A DNA stretch of 64,000 nt from Candidatus Galacturonatibacter soehngenii (GTDB lineage Bacteria; Bacillota; Clostridia; Lachnospirales; Lachnospiraceae): contig NZ_WAGX01000005.1 of the NCBI RefSeq assembly GCF_008830185.1, positions 496,001 to 560,000 of the forward strand. The letters run 5' to 3'. The translations under genes were made by a program, and so were the position numbers. The notes beneath the pieces were generated by a model. The model was not told where the DNA came from. It made no database searches and saw only the letters and a list, made by a program, of their open reading frames with translations. Shown one piece after another: positions 1 through 8,582 of the stretch (the first letter of the stretch is position 1; the number at the start of each line of letters is the position of its first letter).

Positions 1-2120
1 AAGAGCCTTGCGGCTCCTGACATCTTCTATTCGACTTATAACAGACGATGGATATATTTCAATCCACAAGAGCCTTGCGGCTCCTGACGTGGCGCTAAAA
101 CGTATTATCATAATACTTGTAATTTCAATCCACAAGAGCCTTGCGGCTCCTGACTGTGTTTTTGTATAAAACAACATGAAAACAATAGATTTCAATCCAC
201 AAGAGCCTTGCGGCTCCTGACGCAATCATAAGGCCCATGACAAAATCGGCACCCATATTTCAATCCACAAGAGCCTTGCGGCTCCTGACTGTGCACAGTC
301 ACCTAAATCTCCAAGCATATTAAGATTTCAATCCACAAGAGCCTTGCGGCTCCTGACGCAAGTGCTGGAATTCTAGGGATACTTACTTTTGATTTCAATC
401 CACAAGAGCCTTGCGGCTCCTGACCATCGGTAAATATATTTCTAAGTGATTCTTTTATCATTTCAATCCACAAGAGCCTTGCGGCTCCTGACCTGTTGCT
501 GTTCCGTATCCTGTACGCTCAATAAAGATTTCAATCCACAAGAGCCTTGCGGCTCCTGACACTCTTCACTTTTAAAAATTTCGATTTGATTCATCATTTC
601 AATCCACAAGAGCCTTGCGGCTCCTGACATATTTCACCGCCTAACCTATTGCAATAAAAGTGATTTCAATCCACAAGAGCCTTGCGGCTCCTGACTAACT
701 CCACCCATTATATGTAGCACTTTCAGCAAAATTTCAATCCACAAGAGCCTTGCGGCTCCTGACATACACCGGAGTTATTCATTTTCCCCGCCATGCAAAA
801 TTTCAATCCACAAGAGCCTTGCGGCTCCTGACAAATCTTAGGGCACTAATGAGGTATAGTTCAGATATTTCAATCCACAAGAGCCTTGCGGCTCCTGACC
901 ATTTGTAGCACAATCTATGACATTTGCGGAATTAATTTCAATCCACAAGAGCCTTGCGGCTCCTGACGCAGCAATTACAATAAATATCATGGTCTTTTTA
1001 AATTTCAATCCACAAGAGCCTTGCGGCTCCTGACATTAATAAAATCTGCTATTTATACTGTCTCTAATATATTTCAATCCACAAGAGCCTTGCGGCTCCT
1101 GACATCTAAACTTGACATATTATTCCTCCTATCATATATTTCAATCCACAAGAGCCTTGCGGCTCCTGACTTTATCATTTTCATCTTCTACTTCATCAAA
1201 AAGTCATTTCAATCCACAAGAGCCTTGCGGCTCCTGACAATTTCTAGCGCCTTTATTTGCTCCTTTAATTGAAATTTCAATCCACAAGAGCCTTGCGGCT
1301 CCTGACTTGCCGACCACCAAGACCCTAAGATATATTTCAAAATTTCAATCCACAAGAGCCTTGCGGCTCCTGACCTTCTATTGCCCCTGCTGTTGATACT
1401 ACCTCTAAACATTTCAATCCACAAGAGCCTTGCGGCTCCTGACAAGAGTTATTTATTAATGATCTAATTACGCTTGAAATTTCAATCCACAAGAGCCTTG
1501 CGGCTCCTGACCCTATGTATTGATAATTCATACTGCATTTCCATCATTTCAATCCACAAGAGCCTTGCGGCTCCTGACTCTGAAACAGATAGGTTTTTTT
1601 TAGTAATATTGAATTTCAATCCACAAGAGCCTTGCGGCTCCTGACGCTTTGTTATTACTAGCTGTCACATTGTTTATACATTTCAATCCACAAGAGCCTT
1701 GCGGCTCCTGACTAAATTCATCGAAACCATCAACCTCAATTCTGATTATTTCAATCCACAAGAGCCTTGCGGCTCCTGACGCTTGAAGAATTTAAAATTG
1801 ACAAAGCTAAGTTTATTTCAATCCACAAGAGCCTTGCGGCTCCTGACATTAATTTCCAAAGCGATATGGCGTTTTCCATTTCAATTTCAATCCACAAGAG
1901 CCTTGCGGCTCCTGACCAGCTGCCGCGCCGCCAAACGAATCGATTTGAATTATTTCAATCCACAAGAGCCTTGCGGCTCCTGACTATCAATCTTCTGTAA
2001 CTTCTATATGGTCAAATAAATTTCAATCCACAAGAGCCTTGCGGCTCCTGACCAATTTCTATTAGTCATTGGTGGATTAAATGTCTTATTTCAATCCACA
2101 AGAGCCTTGCGGCTCCTGAC
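1..2120 (-). CRISPR. Type I-C CRISPR array, 31 full repeats plus one partial
   Basis: A 33-bp repeat recurs every 66-69 bp, with unique 33-36-bp spacers. Full repeats start at 56, 122, 189, 257 and so on up to 2020 and 2088; a partial repeat fills 1-21, so the array continues past the left edge. All copies I read are identical. On the minus strand the repeat begins GTCAGGAGCC and ends GTGGATTGAAAT, the usual 3' handle of I-C repeats, so transcription should run from 2120 towards 1. The repeat contains GAGCC-GCAA-GGCTC, a stem with a GNRA tetraloop, extendable to 8 bp with one wobble. The newest spacers should lie near 2088. I saw no spacer matching another part of the window, but could not search exhaustively. 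Confidence 0.98.
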
Positions 2121-2301
2121 AGCAAAAGTAACCAATTTTTCTTACTTGTCAATTGCATTAATTGGCTACTATGTACACTAAATTACAAAAAAATAAGATT
2201 TCATTACTTATAACTCTAATTATTTTGATAATTTGTTTATTATTTTTGCGCGAGTCTCCTAGTATTTCAATGTTCACTTATGATTCGCACTGTATATAAC
2301 T
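2121..2301 (-). promoter_or_regulatory. CRISPR leader
   Basis: AT-rich 181-bp stretch between the last repeat and the end of cas2, in the position expected for the leader of a minus-strand array. A TTGACA hexamer on the minus strand (2152 to 2147) could be a -35 box, but no convincing -10 box follows at the right distance. No open reading frame is supported here. Confidence 0.7.
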
Positions 2302-2592
2302 TTAAACAATCAAGCTTCCTTCCACATCAAATGATTCCTTCGCACCAACATGTTCAATTTTTGATTTATAGTTATTACCTAAATAATAGAATCTTAAACT
2401 ATCCTTATCTTTATCGATAATCTTTTCCAAAATATGTTTTACTTCCTGACATTTTCCATAATCCATTACACATTCAAATACAGAGTTTTGAACTCTCCTT
2501 CCATAATTGACACATTGCTTTGCAACTTTTCTAAGCCTTGTCTTTCCGGCATTGGTTTCTGTATTTACATCATACGTAATTAATACCATCAT
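2302..2592 (-). CDS. cas2: CRISPR-associated endonuclease Cas2
   Basis: A 96-residue protein with the Cas2 start MMVLITYDV, a ferredoxin-like strand ending in the conserved Asp, and the YGRRVQNSVFEC segment typical of type I-C Cas2. Cas2 dimerises and holds two Cas1 dimers in the spacer-integration complex. It starts 10 bp after the cas1 stop with AGGTGAGAG as ribosome binding site, so it is the last gene of the cas operon, next to the leader. Length is normal for the family. Confidence 0.97.
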   Translation of the reverse strand: MMVLITYDVNTETNAGKTRLRKVAKQCVNYGRRVQNSVFECVMDYGKCQEVKHILEKIIDKDKDSLRFYYLGNNYKSKIEHVGAKESFDVEGSLIV

Positions 2593-2602
2593 ATTCTCTC
2601 AC

Positions 2603-3634
2603 CTACTTCCACAAAAATGGCGGATATCCATCTAAATCACCCCGAATAAAACGAGCAAGTAACATAGCTTGTACATATGGAACAAGTCCCCACTCAATGC
2701 TCTCCTCTAGGAAAGGATGCTTTATCTTCTCTTGCTTTCTTTCCTGCCAGTTCTTCAAGACTTCTTTTTTTGTTTCATCCTTCATAACTATTGCACCACT
2801 TTCTTGTTTATCAAATCCGTGTCCATTTATAATTCGCTTATTTATTAATGAGATAACAAAACGGTCTGCGAAAATAGAACGCAACTCTTCCATAACATCT
2901 AGCGCTAAAGAAACTCTTCCAGGACGATCCCTATGAAGAAACCCCACATAGGAATCTAATCCAACTGTTTCCAGAGCTGCTGCAACATCATGTGCAAGTA
3001 AAGTATAGGTAAAAGAAAGCATAGCATTTACATTATCAAGAGGGGGTCTTTTATTTCTCGTATGAAAATAAAACTCTTCTTTCTGCTGTAATATTAAGTC
3101 GTCCATAATAAAGAAATACCTAGAAGCAGCCTCCCCTTCATATCCTCTTAGTTCTTCTAAAGTTGTCGCACCCTGAACTAACCTAAGACTATTCTTTAAT
3201 TGGCTGGATACTGATTGAAATTTATCTTCTTCTATGCGAGCTGCATGATCACGCAGTGCTCTGTTAATTACACTTCTTGTATTATGAATTTTCCCAATAA
3301 TACAGTTCTTTGCAATCTCTAAGCTTTTATCTTCGCTATCAGCAATACGATACTGCTCCCTTCTAAGAACTACATTTCCCTTTGTCTCTCCAACCACACG
3401 TGCTAAAAAACGGCCGTTTTGACTTAAGAATGTAAGCGCAATATTTCTTTTTGCACACTGCCCCATAAATGCCGGACTAGCCCCTGTGTATCCAAATGTG
3501 ACTACACCTTCTATGTTGTGTAACGGAACTCGGATACGCTCTTTGTCTTCAATCAAAACTACAACATTTTCACCATCAAGTGATAAATAAGCATTCGGTG
3601 ATGTTACATATAATGTATTCATTAATTTTCTCAT
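2603..3634 (-). CDS. cas1: CRISPR-associated integrase Cas1
   Basis: A 343-residue type I-C Cas1 (start MRKLMNTLYVTS) that integrates spacers at the leader end of the array. The metal-binding residues appear as Glu about 166 (GYEGEAASRYF), His about 234 (YVGFLHRD) and Glu about 249 (DVMEELR). I chose the ATG at 3634 because it overlaps the cas4 stop as ATGA, a common arrangement in this operon type. The longer reading frame back to 3733 would only extend into cas4 sequence. The gene looks intact, but it lies downstream of the insertion in cas4, so its expression may be reduced. Confidence 0.96.
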   Translation of the reverse strand: MRKLMNTLYVTSPNAYLSLDGENVVVLIEDKERIRVPLHNIEGVVTFGYTGASPAFMGQCAKRNIALTFLSQNGRFLARVVGETKGNVVLRREQYRIADSEDKSLEIAKNCIIGKIHNTRSVINRALRDHAARIEEDKFQSVSSQLKNSLRLVQGATTLEELRGYEGEAASRYFFIMDDLILQQKEEFYFHTRNKRPPLDNVNAMLSFTYTLLAHDVAAALETVGLDSYVGFLHRDRPGRVSLALDVMEELRSIFADRFVISLINKRIINGHGFDKQESGAIVMKDETKKEVLKNWQERKQEKIKHPFLEESIEWGLVPYVQAMLLARFIRGDLDGYPPFLWK

Positions 3635-4044
3635 TGCATACCTCCTCCAAGATTCTTTTCCATATATTCTGTAACTGAAATCTTTTTGTTTAACTTGGGA
3701 AGGCAAACTTCTGAAAGAGAGCACGCCTTGCATGCTTTTGATACTTTAACCTTTGGTGTATGCCTTTTATTATATAACTGATGCATCCGTTCAAAAGTGG
3801 TACTTACCTTTTGTCTTAACTCCAAGTCAAACTCAATCATCACTCTTCGCTTGGATTCTCCATAATACAAATAACCTTTCTTAACTGTGCAGACTAGCAT
3901 TTCCTCCAAACACATAGCCTGTGCGCAAAGCTGTAACACATCTGCATCATGCTCTTTTGGTTTTCCCCGTTTGTATTCTACCGGTATGGGCAAGTACCTT
4001 TCCTCATAATTCTTTAATGAGATACCTTCTCGTATTATATAGTA

Positions 4045-4275
4045 GTAGTGTTTATAGTCCCTCTCCAAGGACTGTATGCTATACTAATGGAGATACTGTG
4101 GATTGGTGCTCACCTTCTACCACTTGATGGTTACAGAAAGACTCCAACCACAATCTCTTTGTATATTTGTTAATCAGTTAGATACCGCATGACGGTTTAT
4201 TTAGAACGAGAATACAATCGCAAGGAGTATCCGTGGTTCCAAACAGTATCAAATACATTTCAAAGGAGAATTGCT
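4045..4275 (+). ncRNA. Predicted IS110 bridge RNA
   Basis: Hand-folding shows three units. (1) A 5' stem-loop AGTCC/GGACT (4056-4060, 4069-4073). (2) A target-binding loop closed by GTGG-a-TTGG (4098-4106) with CCAACCAC (4144-4151) and capped by ACCA-CTTGA-TGGT (4119-4131); ACCTTCT (4112-4118) equals the left cas4 target including the CT core, and AAAG (4137-4140) pairs with CTTT on the right. (3) A donor-binding loop closed by TTGTAT/ATACAA (4159-4164, 4212-4217) and capped by ACCG-CATGA-CGGT (4184-4196); AGTTAG (4176-4181) equals the element's right end at 5588-5593, and ACGAG (4206-4210) pairs with CTCGT at the left end. This is the layout known for IS621-type bridge RNAs. The exact 5' and 3' ends are estimates. 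Confidence 0.85.
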
Positions 4276-5451
4276 ATGATATACGCAGGAATTGATATTG
4301 CAAAGGATAAGCATGATTGCTTTATCACTAACTCAGATGGTGAAGTGCTCTTTAAAGCATTTACCTTTCCAAACAACCGAGATGGTTTTGATGAACTCTA
4401 TCAGAAAATCATATCCGTTACAGATGATTTAACCGAAGTAAAAGTAGGACTTGAAGCCACAGGACACTACAGTTATAACATCTTGGGATATCTTCTTGAT
4501 AAAGGTCTGACCACCTTTGTTATCAACCCGTTACATACCAACCTTTACAGAAAAAGTCTAAGCCTTAGAAAGACGAAAACGGATAAAGTTGATGCCCATA
4601 CGATTGCTACAATGCTTATGTCTGATGTGAACTTAAAGTCCTACTCAGACACATCTTACCATAATGAAGAATTGAAGTCACTAACTCGCTATCGTTTTGA
4701 TAAAGTTAAGGAACGTGCCAAGTTAAAAACCTCCATTTCCCGTCTTGTTACAATTCTTTTTCCAGAACTGGAGAAACATGTGCCAACACTCCATATGGCA
4801 TCTGTTTATGCTTTATTATCTGAGTTTCCAAGTGCATCTGATATTTCATCAGCTCATTTGACTAGGCTGACAAATCTACTTTCTGTTTCTTCTAAAGGTC
4901 ACTATGGAAAAGATACTGCTAATCTTTTCAGAGAAGCAGCAAGGACATCCATTGGTTCTCATATGCCTGCCAAATCTCTGGAACTAAAGCATACCATCAG
5001 ACTGATTAAGGAACTAAATTCTGAAATCAATGAAATTGAATCCCAAATCAAATCTATCATGGACAATATCAATTCACCAATTCTAAGCATTCCAGGTATC
5101 AACTACCGTATGGGTTCCATGATTATTGCTGAAATCGGTGATTTTTCTTATTTTGATTCTCCTGATAAGATACTCGCTTATGCAGGTTTATCACCATCTA
5201 CTTATCAATCCGGTCAACTAGATTCTTCCTATGCACGCATGGAAAAACGGGGTTCCAAATATCTACGATACGCTCTATTTAACGCAACTATATTTGTGTG
5301 TCATTGGGATCCAACCTTTTCAGCTTACCTTGCCAAAAAACGCTCTGAAGGTAAGCATTATTATGTTGCAATATCACATGCTGCTAAAAAACTCGTCAGA
5401 GTAATTTACCGGTTAGAAAAATCCGGACAATCCTACATCAAAGCAGCTTAA
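4276..5451 (+). CDS. IS110-family transposase (bridge-RNA-guided recombinase)
   Basis: A 391-residue protein. An N-terminal RuvC-like DEDD domain has Asp7 (YAGIDIAK), Glu60 (VGLEATGHY) and Asp103/Asp106 (KTDKVDAHT). A coiled-coil middle follows, then the C-terminal Tnp_20 domain (ILSIPGINYRMG, AYAGLSPSTYQSGQ) with the serine-containing motif at about 306-313 expected to hold the nucleophile. I chose the ATG at 4276 because AAAGGAGAA precedes it. The in-frame codons back to 4189 overlap the donor-binding loop of the predicted RNA and do not look like protein. The gene appears intact, so the element may still move. Confidence 0.95.
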   Translation: MIYAGIDIAKDKHDCFITNSDGEVLFKAFTFPNNRDGFDELYQKIISVTDDLTEVKVGLEATGHYSYNILGYLLDKGLTTFVINPLHTNLYRKSLSLRKTKTDKVDAHTIATMLMSDVNLKSYSDTSYHNEELKSLTRYRFDKVKERAKLKTSISRLVTILFPELEKHVPTLHMASVYALLSEFPSASDISSAHLTRLTNLLSVSSKGHYGKDTANLFREAARTSIGSHMPAKSLELKHTIRLIKELNSEINEIESQIKSIMDNINSPILSIPGINYRMGSMIIAEIGDFSYFDSPDKILAYAGLSPSTYQSGQLDSSYARMEKRGSKYLRYALFNATIFVCHWDPTFSAYLAKKRSEGKHYYVAISHAAKKLVRVIYRLEKSGQSYIKAA

Positions 5452-5596
5452 GTTTTTAATAAAAATGTCTCCTTATTGAGCACCTGTTAAGATGCTCTAT
5501 TTGTCATGCAGTTTTCAATGTTCAAATATATGAAATGCATATCCGCAATTCATTCAAAAAAATATCATTTTAGACTTGACTTTTAATAGTTAGTCT
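5452..5596 (+). promoter_or_regulatory. IS110 right end with an outward -35 box
   Basis: The 3' end of the element holds a GAGCA/TGCTC hairpin (5479-5500), possibly a transcription stop, and TTGACT at 5576-5581 just inside the end. In the integrated copy this -35 box faces cas4 DNA. In an excised circle it would lie exactly 17 bp upstream of TATTAT (4033-4038) at the left end, forming a good sigma-A promoter for the bridge RNA. Confidence 0.7.
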
Positions 5597-5851
5597 TTAT
5601 CTTTGTGAAATTCAACCACATCACAATCACCTCGTACTCCCAATGTTCTGGAAAAAACAGACATCCCCCTCGTAATAATTTTATTATTTCTTTTTTCTGT
5701 AAAACCCTTGTCATGAGCATTTTGATGCATAATATTTCCCAATATGGTAAAATAGTTTTCTGACCATTGTTGTTCAATATGGATCAATGCCCACTGTCTT
5801 GGACAAAAGGAATAATGCTGAATTCCTGAAAGCATTAGGTAGTCTTCTTCT

Positions 5852-6712
5852 CTATATTCCATCATATATTGTAGGCTCAAGCCCCTCCAAAGCATTCAGC
5901 GTAATTGAATAATCATCATAGCTATTAGGTGTATCATCTAAATCATCATTTTCTTTTATTACTAAAGAGCGGTGCACTTTCGCTGAGGAATATTGGCCTA
6001 TTTTACCATTATGACGCCACCAATAAACCTTACGCACCTCCATACTTCCATCTGGTCTAGCCGCAGATGCATCGTTTTCAAACAGTGAAATCAGTGCTTG
6101 TTTTATTTTTTCCGCATCTTCTTCTGTGAAACCAGTCTTTTCAGCCAATTGAGTATTGATACTTCCATTAATCCGGTACAACCCAAACTCAACACGATAT
6201 TTACTTCCCATGGTATCCGAGGATTTATTCCCCTCCTTATTCGGTTCACTATTTGTACTCTTTGTAATCTGTAAGTCCATAATTTCTATGGGTGAGATAC
6301 TAACACCTGTATGAATCGATACAGGCCCCCTTACTCCTACCGATACCTTATTATCTTTAAATGCAAATACTTGTCCAAAGCTTCTAACATCTATCCATTT
6401 TTCTGAAGCTTTTTTTACATAAGCATCCTTATCTTTTGCTTTTAATGCCTCCTCAAGCTCCTTGCAATTTTTGGCTCTTTCACTCAAACTTTTATAACCA
6501 TCCACGCATCTTTCGTCTGATTGGACAAAGATTTCTTCTCCCATATCTTGTAATCTATTCCTAATCTTTCTTTTAATGCATACATCTGACATTTCACCAT
6601 ATCCTTCAAAATCTTCTCTTGGACGGTTACCGTTGAGCGGGTCACCATTTGGATTTGCCTTTCTAACCGTAATTAAAACCGAAAAATCAATCTTACTTTC
6701 TAACTTACTCAT
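5852..6712 (-). CDS. cas7: Type I-C Cascade backbone protein Cas7 (Csd2)
   Basis: A 286-residue Cas7c starting MSKLESKIDFSVLITVRKANPNGDPLNGNRPR. NPNGDP is the signature of the Csd2 family, whose copies polymerise along the crRNA spacer to form the Cascade backbone. GGAGGG lies 8 bases before the ATG at 6712, which decides this start over the upstream in-frame codons that overlap the cas8 end. Its end overlaps the start of cas4. The length is normal and no lesion is visible. Confidence 0.96.
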   Translation of the reverse strand: MSKLESKIDFSVLITVRKANPNGDPLNGNRPREDFEGYGEMSDVCIKRKIRNRLQDMGEEIFVQSDERCVDGYKSLSERAKNCKELEEALKAKDKDAYVKKASEKWIDVRSFGQVFAFKDNKVSVGVRGPVSIHTGVSISPIEIMDLQITKSTNSEPNKEGNKSSDTMGSKYRVEFGLYRINGSINTQLAEKTGFTEEDAEKIKQALISLFENDASAARPDGSMEVRKVYWWRHNGKIGQYSSAKVHRSLVIKENDDLDDTPNSYDDYSITLNALEGLEPTIYDGI

Positions 6713-7097
6713 TTTTTTGCCCTCCATCCTCATTCTCTCTTTTCATTTTCCACAATTCACTCAGTTGACAATGATATCCTAATAATACCAATTCTCCTAG
6801 CTTTTCTTTTTTTGTATAATCCCCTTCTTGAAAAGAATCATAGATTTCTTGAAACTCTTTTTGGTACATCACTTGTAACTTTCTATTTAGCTTCTTTTCA
6901 TAAGAATGTAACTTTTTATAAATGTCAAGCCAAGTTTTATTAGGTCTTTTAATCATCATATTACGATATCGTTCTGCATTGGTTATTCGTTTGCCTTGCT
7001 CCTCTTTTGTATAGGTATCATATTCAAGCTTGTGGGCTACGGCTAACAGCCTTCCATATAAATAATCTCTATTATGGTTTTCACGATTTAAACTCAT
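6705..7097 (-). CDS. cas11: Cas11c small subunit from an internal start in cas8c
   Basis: Type I-C systems are known to make their small Cascade subunit by internal translation of the cas8c 3' end. Here the ATG at 7097 (codon 496 of cas8c, protein starting MSLNRENHNRDYLYGR) is preceded by AGGGGAGT at 7113-7106 with an 8-base gap, an unusually strong site inside a coding sequence. The 130-residue product is helix-rich and charged, as expected for Cas11. The start is read from the sequence; its use is inferred from the family. Confidence 0.8.
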   Translation of the reverse strand: MSLNRENHNRDYLYGRLLAVAHKLEYDTYTKEEQGKRITNAERYRNMMIKRPNKTWLDIYKKLHSYEKKLNRKLQVMYQKEFQEIYDSFQEGDYTKKEKLGELVLLGYHCQLSELWKMKRENEDGGQKNE

Positions 7098-8582
7098 CGA
7101 ATTGCACTCCCCTTTCTTATTTTTATTTCTATCTTGATAGTCTTTATATATCAATGCACACGCAATTTCCAATATTTTTCTTCGATTCAAATTATTAAAA
7201 GCTTGTGCACGACATGCATTTTCAAATGCAGCTTTTACAATATCCCGTGGTATCTTTTTCCCATAAACAATGCAAGGAATCAAGCGTTCTATCGTTATCT
7301 TTATTAATTTGTCTTCTACGTATAACAATTCATTTCTTTCCACTCCATAAGCCGCTTTGACAATATCTTCTGGCATTGGTGCCATAGGTTGTGCCGGAAA
7401 TGCTTTCTTATAACTCATGATCCAACAACAAGATGTATGCCAGTGAATTAAATGATTCAAAAACTCAGACCCTTGTATTTGTTGGTAATAGATTACCGAA
7501 AGCCTCCCAGGTGTCGCACCATCCAAAGCCATTACCACAACCTGCTTTAAAGGATTATTTAGATTTGCAAAGCATCCTTTTATTGCACGGTTGACTTCTT
7601 TTGCATAAGATTCTGCAAAATCAGCCGTCTGATTTATTTGCGCTCCATATATGGTATCAATCGTGTCGTACTTAAGATAATCAGGCAATTCCTCATCTTC
7701 GGGATTCCAAGTCACCACACACATACCATATTTTTTATATCCTTGTCTTTCGATTAACCATCGAAGAGCATTATGAGCCTCCTGTGAAGATACATATCCA
7801 ATAGAAAGTGCTTCATTCTTATTTGTAAAACGTCCTCGATAGGTAAATCCAGTACTATCATTTGCCGATATTAACTTTGCTTTATCCCCACTATACCGAA
7901 TCTTTGAGGGATGCTTATCCGAACAAGGCATATATTCTCCTGTAATATAATCTAAGTCTACCTCTTTAAATTGCTTTAGATAAAAATTGATATAATCGTC
8001 GTAGACCGCCTGCTCCTTCCATACTTCTCCTAGACCTAAAACCATTTCGTCTTGGATTCGAAATCGTATAAAGGCATCGTTCTGGTTTATTCCCTCTATC
8101 TTTATCGTTTCGTCCAATCGTCCATCTTCTCCCGCTACTAATACTCCTTCATTTATTAAGTCTTTAACCATTGTCCTTTTTTTTATGTATGAGTAAATTG
8201 CAGTTACATAGTTATGACTGCCATACCTTATCCATTTCTCTAGTTGCTCCAAATAAGCCTGATAATATTCCTCAGCCTTTTTCTTTTGATCATATCTATA
8301 AAAGTCTCCGGCTACATAGCATAGCTTATCCATAAGAGGATGTGGAGCAATTCCACTCGCTCTACTACCTGAATCTTTTGTAACAGGAATAATTGTTACT
8401 GCCTCTATCTTTTCTACTTTCCTGGCACTTTTCCATTCACCTTTTAAATTAATGACAATTTCAACCTGAGCATTTTGAGTCGAGTGAGCAATTGGTAACA
8501 AAACACAATCCATGAAATCTTTTCGACCTACATAGTTCCTTGCCTTTTTATAGGTTTCTTGCAATATTTGCATTGCCCCCAT
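6705..8582 (-). CDS. cas8c: Type I-C Cascade large subunit Cas8c (Csd1)
   Basis: A 625-residue Csd1/Cas8c protein, normal length for the family. Cas8c recognises the PAM and recruits Cas3. The MQILQETYKKA start region, the AHPLMDKLCYVAGDF-like segment and the VVMALDGATPGRLSVIYYQQI block are typical. Its ATG abuts the cas5 stop (TAAATG), with GAGGGGG 8 bases upstream. The C-terminal 130 residues are also read as the separate Cas11c subunit. Confidence 0.95.
   Translation of the reverse strand: MGAMQILQETYKKARNYVGRKDFMDCVLLPIAHSTQNAQVEIVINLKGEWKSARKVEKIEAVTIIPVTKDSGSRASGIAPHPLMDKLCYVAGDFYRYDQKKKAEEYYQAYLEQLEKWIRYGSHNYVTAIYSYIKKRTMVKDLINEGVLVAGEDGRLDETIKIEGINQNDAFIRFRIQDEMVLGLGEVWKEQAVYDDYINFYLKQFKEVDLDYITGEYMPCSDKHPSKIRYSGDKAKLISANDSTGFTYRGRFTNKNEALSIGYVSSQEAHNALRWLIERQGYKKYGMCVVTWNPEDEELPDYLKYDTIDTIYGAQINQTADFAESYAKEVNRAIKGCFANLNNPLKQVVVMALDGATPGRLSVIYYQQIQGSEFLNHLIHWHTSCCWIMSYKKAFPAQPMAPMPEDIVKAAYGVERNELLYVEDKLIKITIERLIPCIVYGKKIPRDIVKAAFENACRAQAFNNLNRRKILEIACALIYKDYQDRNKNKKGECNSMSLNRENHNRDYLYGRLLAVAHKLEYDTYTKEEQGKRITNAERYRNMMIKRPNKTWLDIYKKLHSYEKKLNRKLQVMYQKEFQEIYDSFQEGDYTKKEKLGELVLLGYHCQLSELWKMKRENEDGGQKNE

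Larger units (their letters stand above)
4031..5596 (+). mobile_element. IS110-family insertion sequence in cas4
   Basis: A complete element of 1566 bp counting one CT core. A CT dinucleotide lies at both junctions (4029-4030 and 5595-5596), and cas4 is restored exactly when the element and one CT are removed. There are no terminal inverted repeats, as expected for IS110 elements, which recombine at a dinucleotide core. It carries a DEDD transposase gene, a 245-bp 5' non-coding end with a bridge-RNA-like fold, and about 143 bp of 3' non-coding end. It runs opposite to the cas operon. Confidence 0.93.
3631..5865 (-). pseudogene. cas4: cas4, split by an IS110-family element
   Basis: The N-terminal part (5865 down to about 5595) starts MEYREEDYLMLSGIQHYS and holds the first Fe-S cysteine (FCPRQW) and the GDCDVVEF nuclease motif. 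The C-terminal part (about 4030 down to 3631) resumes at GISLKNYEERY, with the PVEYKRGKPK motif and the three remaining cysteines (CKACSLSEVC). Removing 4031-5596 and one CT restores HKDKEGISLK in frame, giving a protein of about 219 residues, normal for I-C Cas4. As it stands, translation ends 3 nt into the insertion (HKDKD then stop). Cas4 normally trims and PAM-selects prespacers with Cas1-Cas2. The start could be 5865 or 5862; both overlap the cas7 end. Confidence 0.95.

Noticed and set aside
1021-2000. Open frames on both strands inside 1021-2000, encoding repeated EPQGSCGL- or ALRLLT-like peptides
   Set aside because: They are translations of the CRISPR repeats; the peptide repeats every 22-23 residues in step with the repeat-spacer unit, with no ribosome binding sites.
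4189-4275. In-frame extension of the IS110 transposase upstream to ATG 4189
   Set aside because: This ATG lies in the apical hairpin of the predicted donor-binding loop and has no ribosome binding site; ATG 4276 has AAAGGAGAA and begins with the conserved MIYAGIDIAK.
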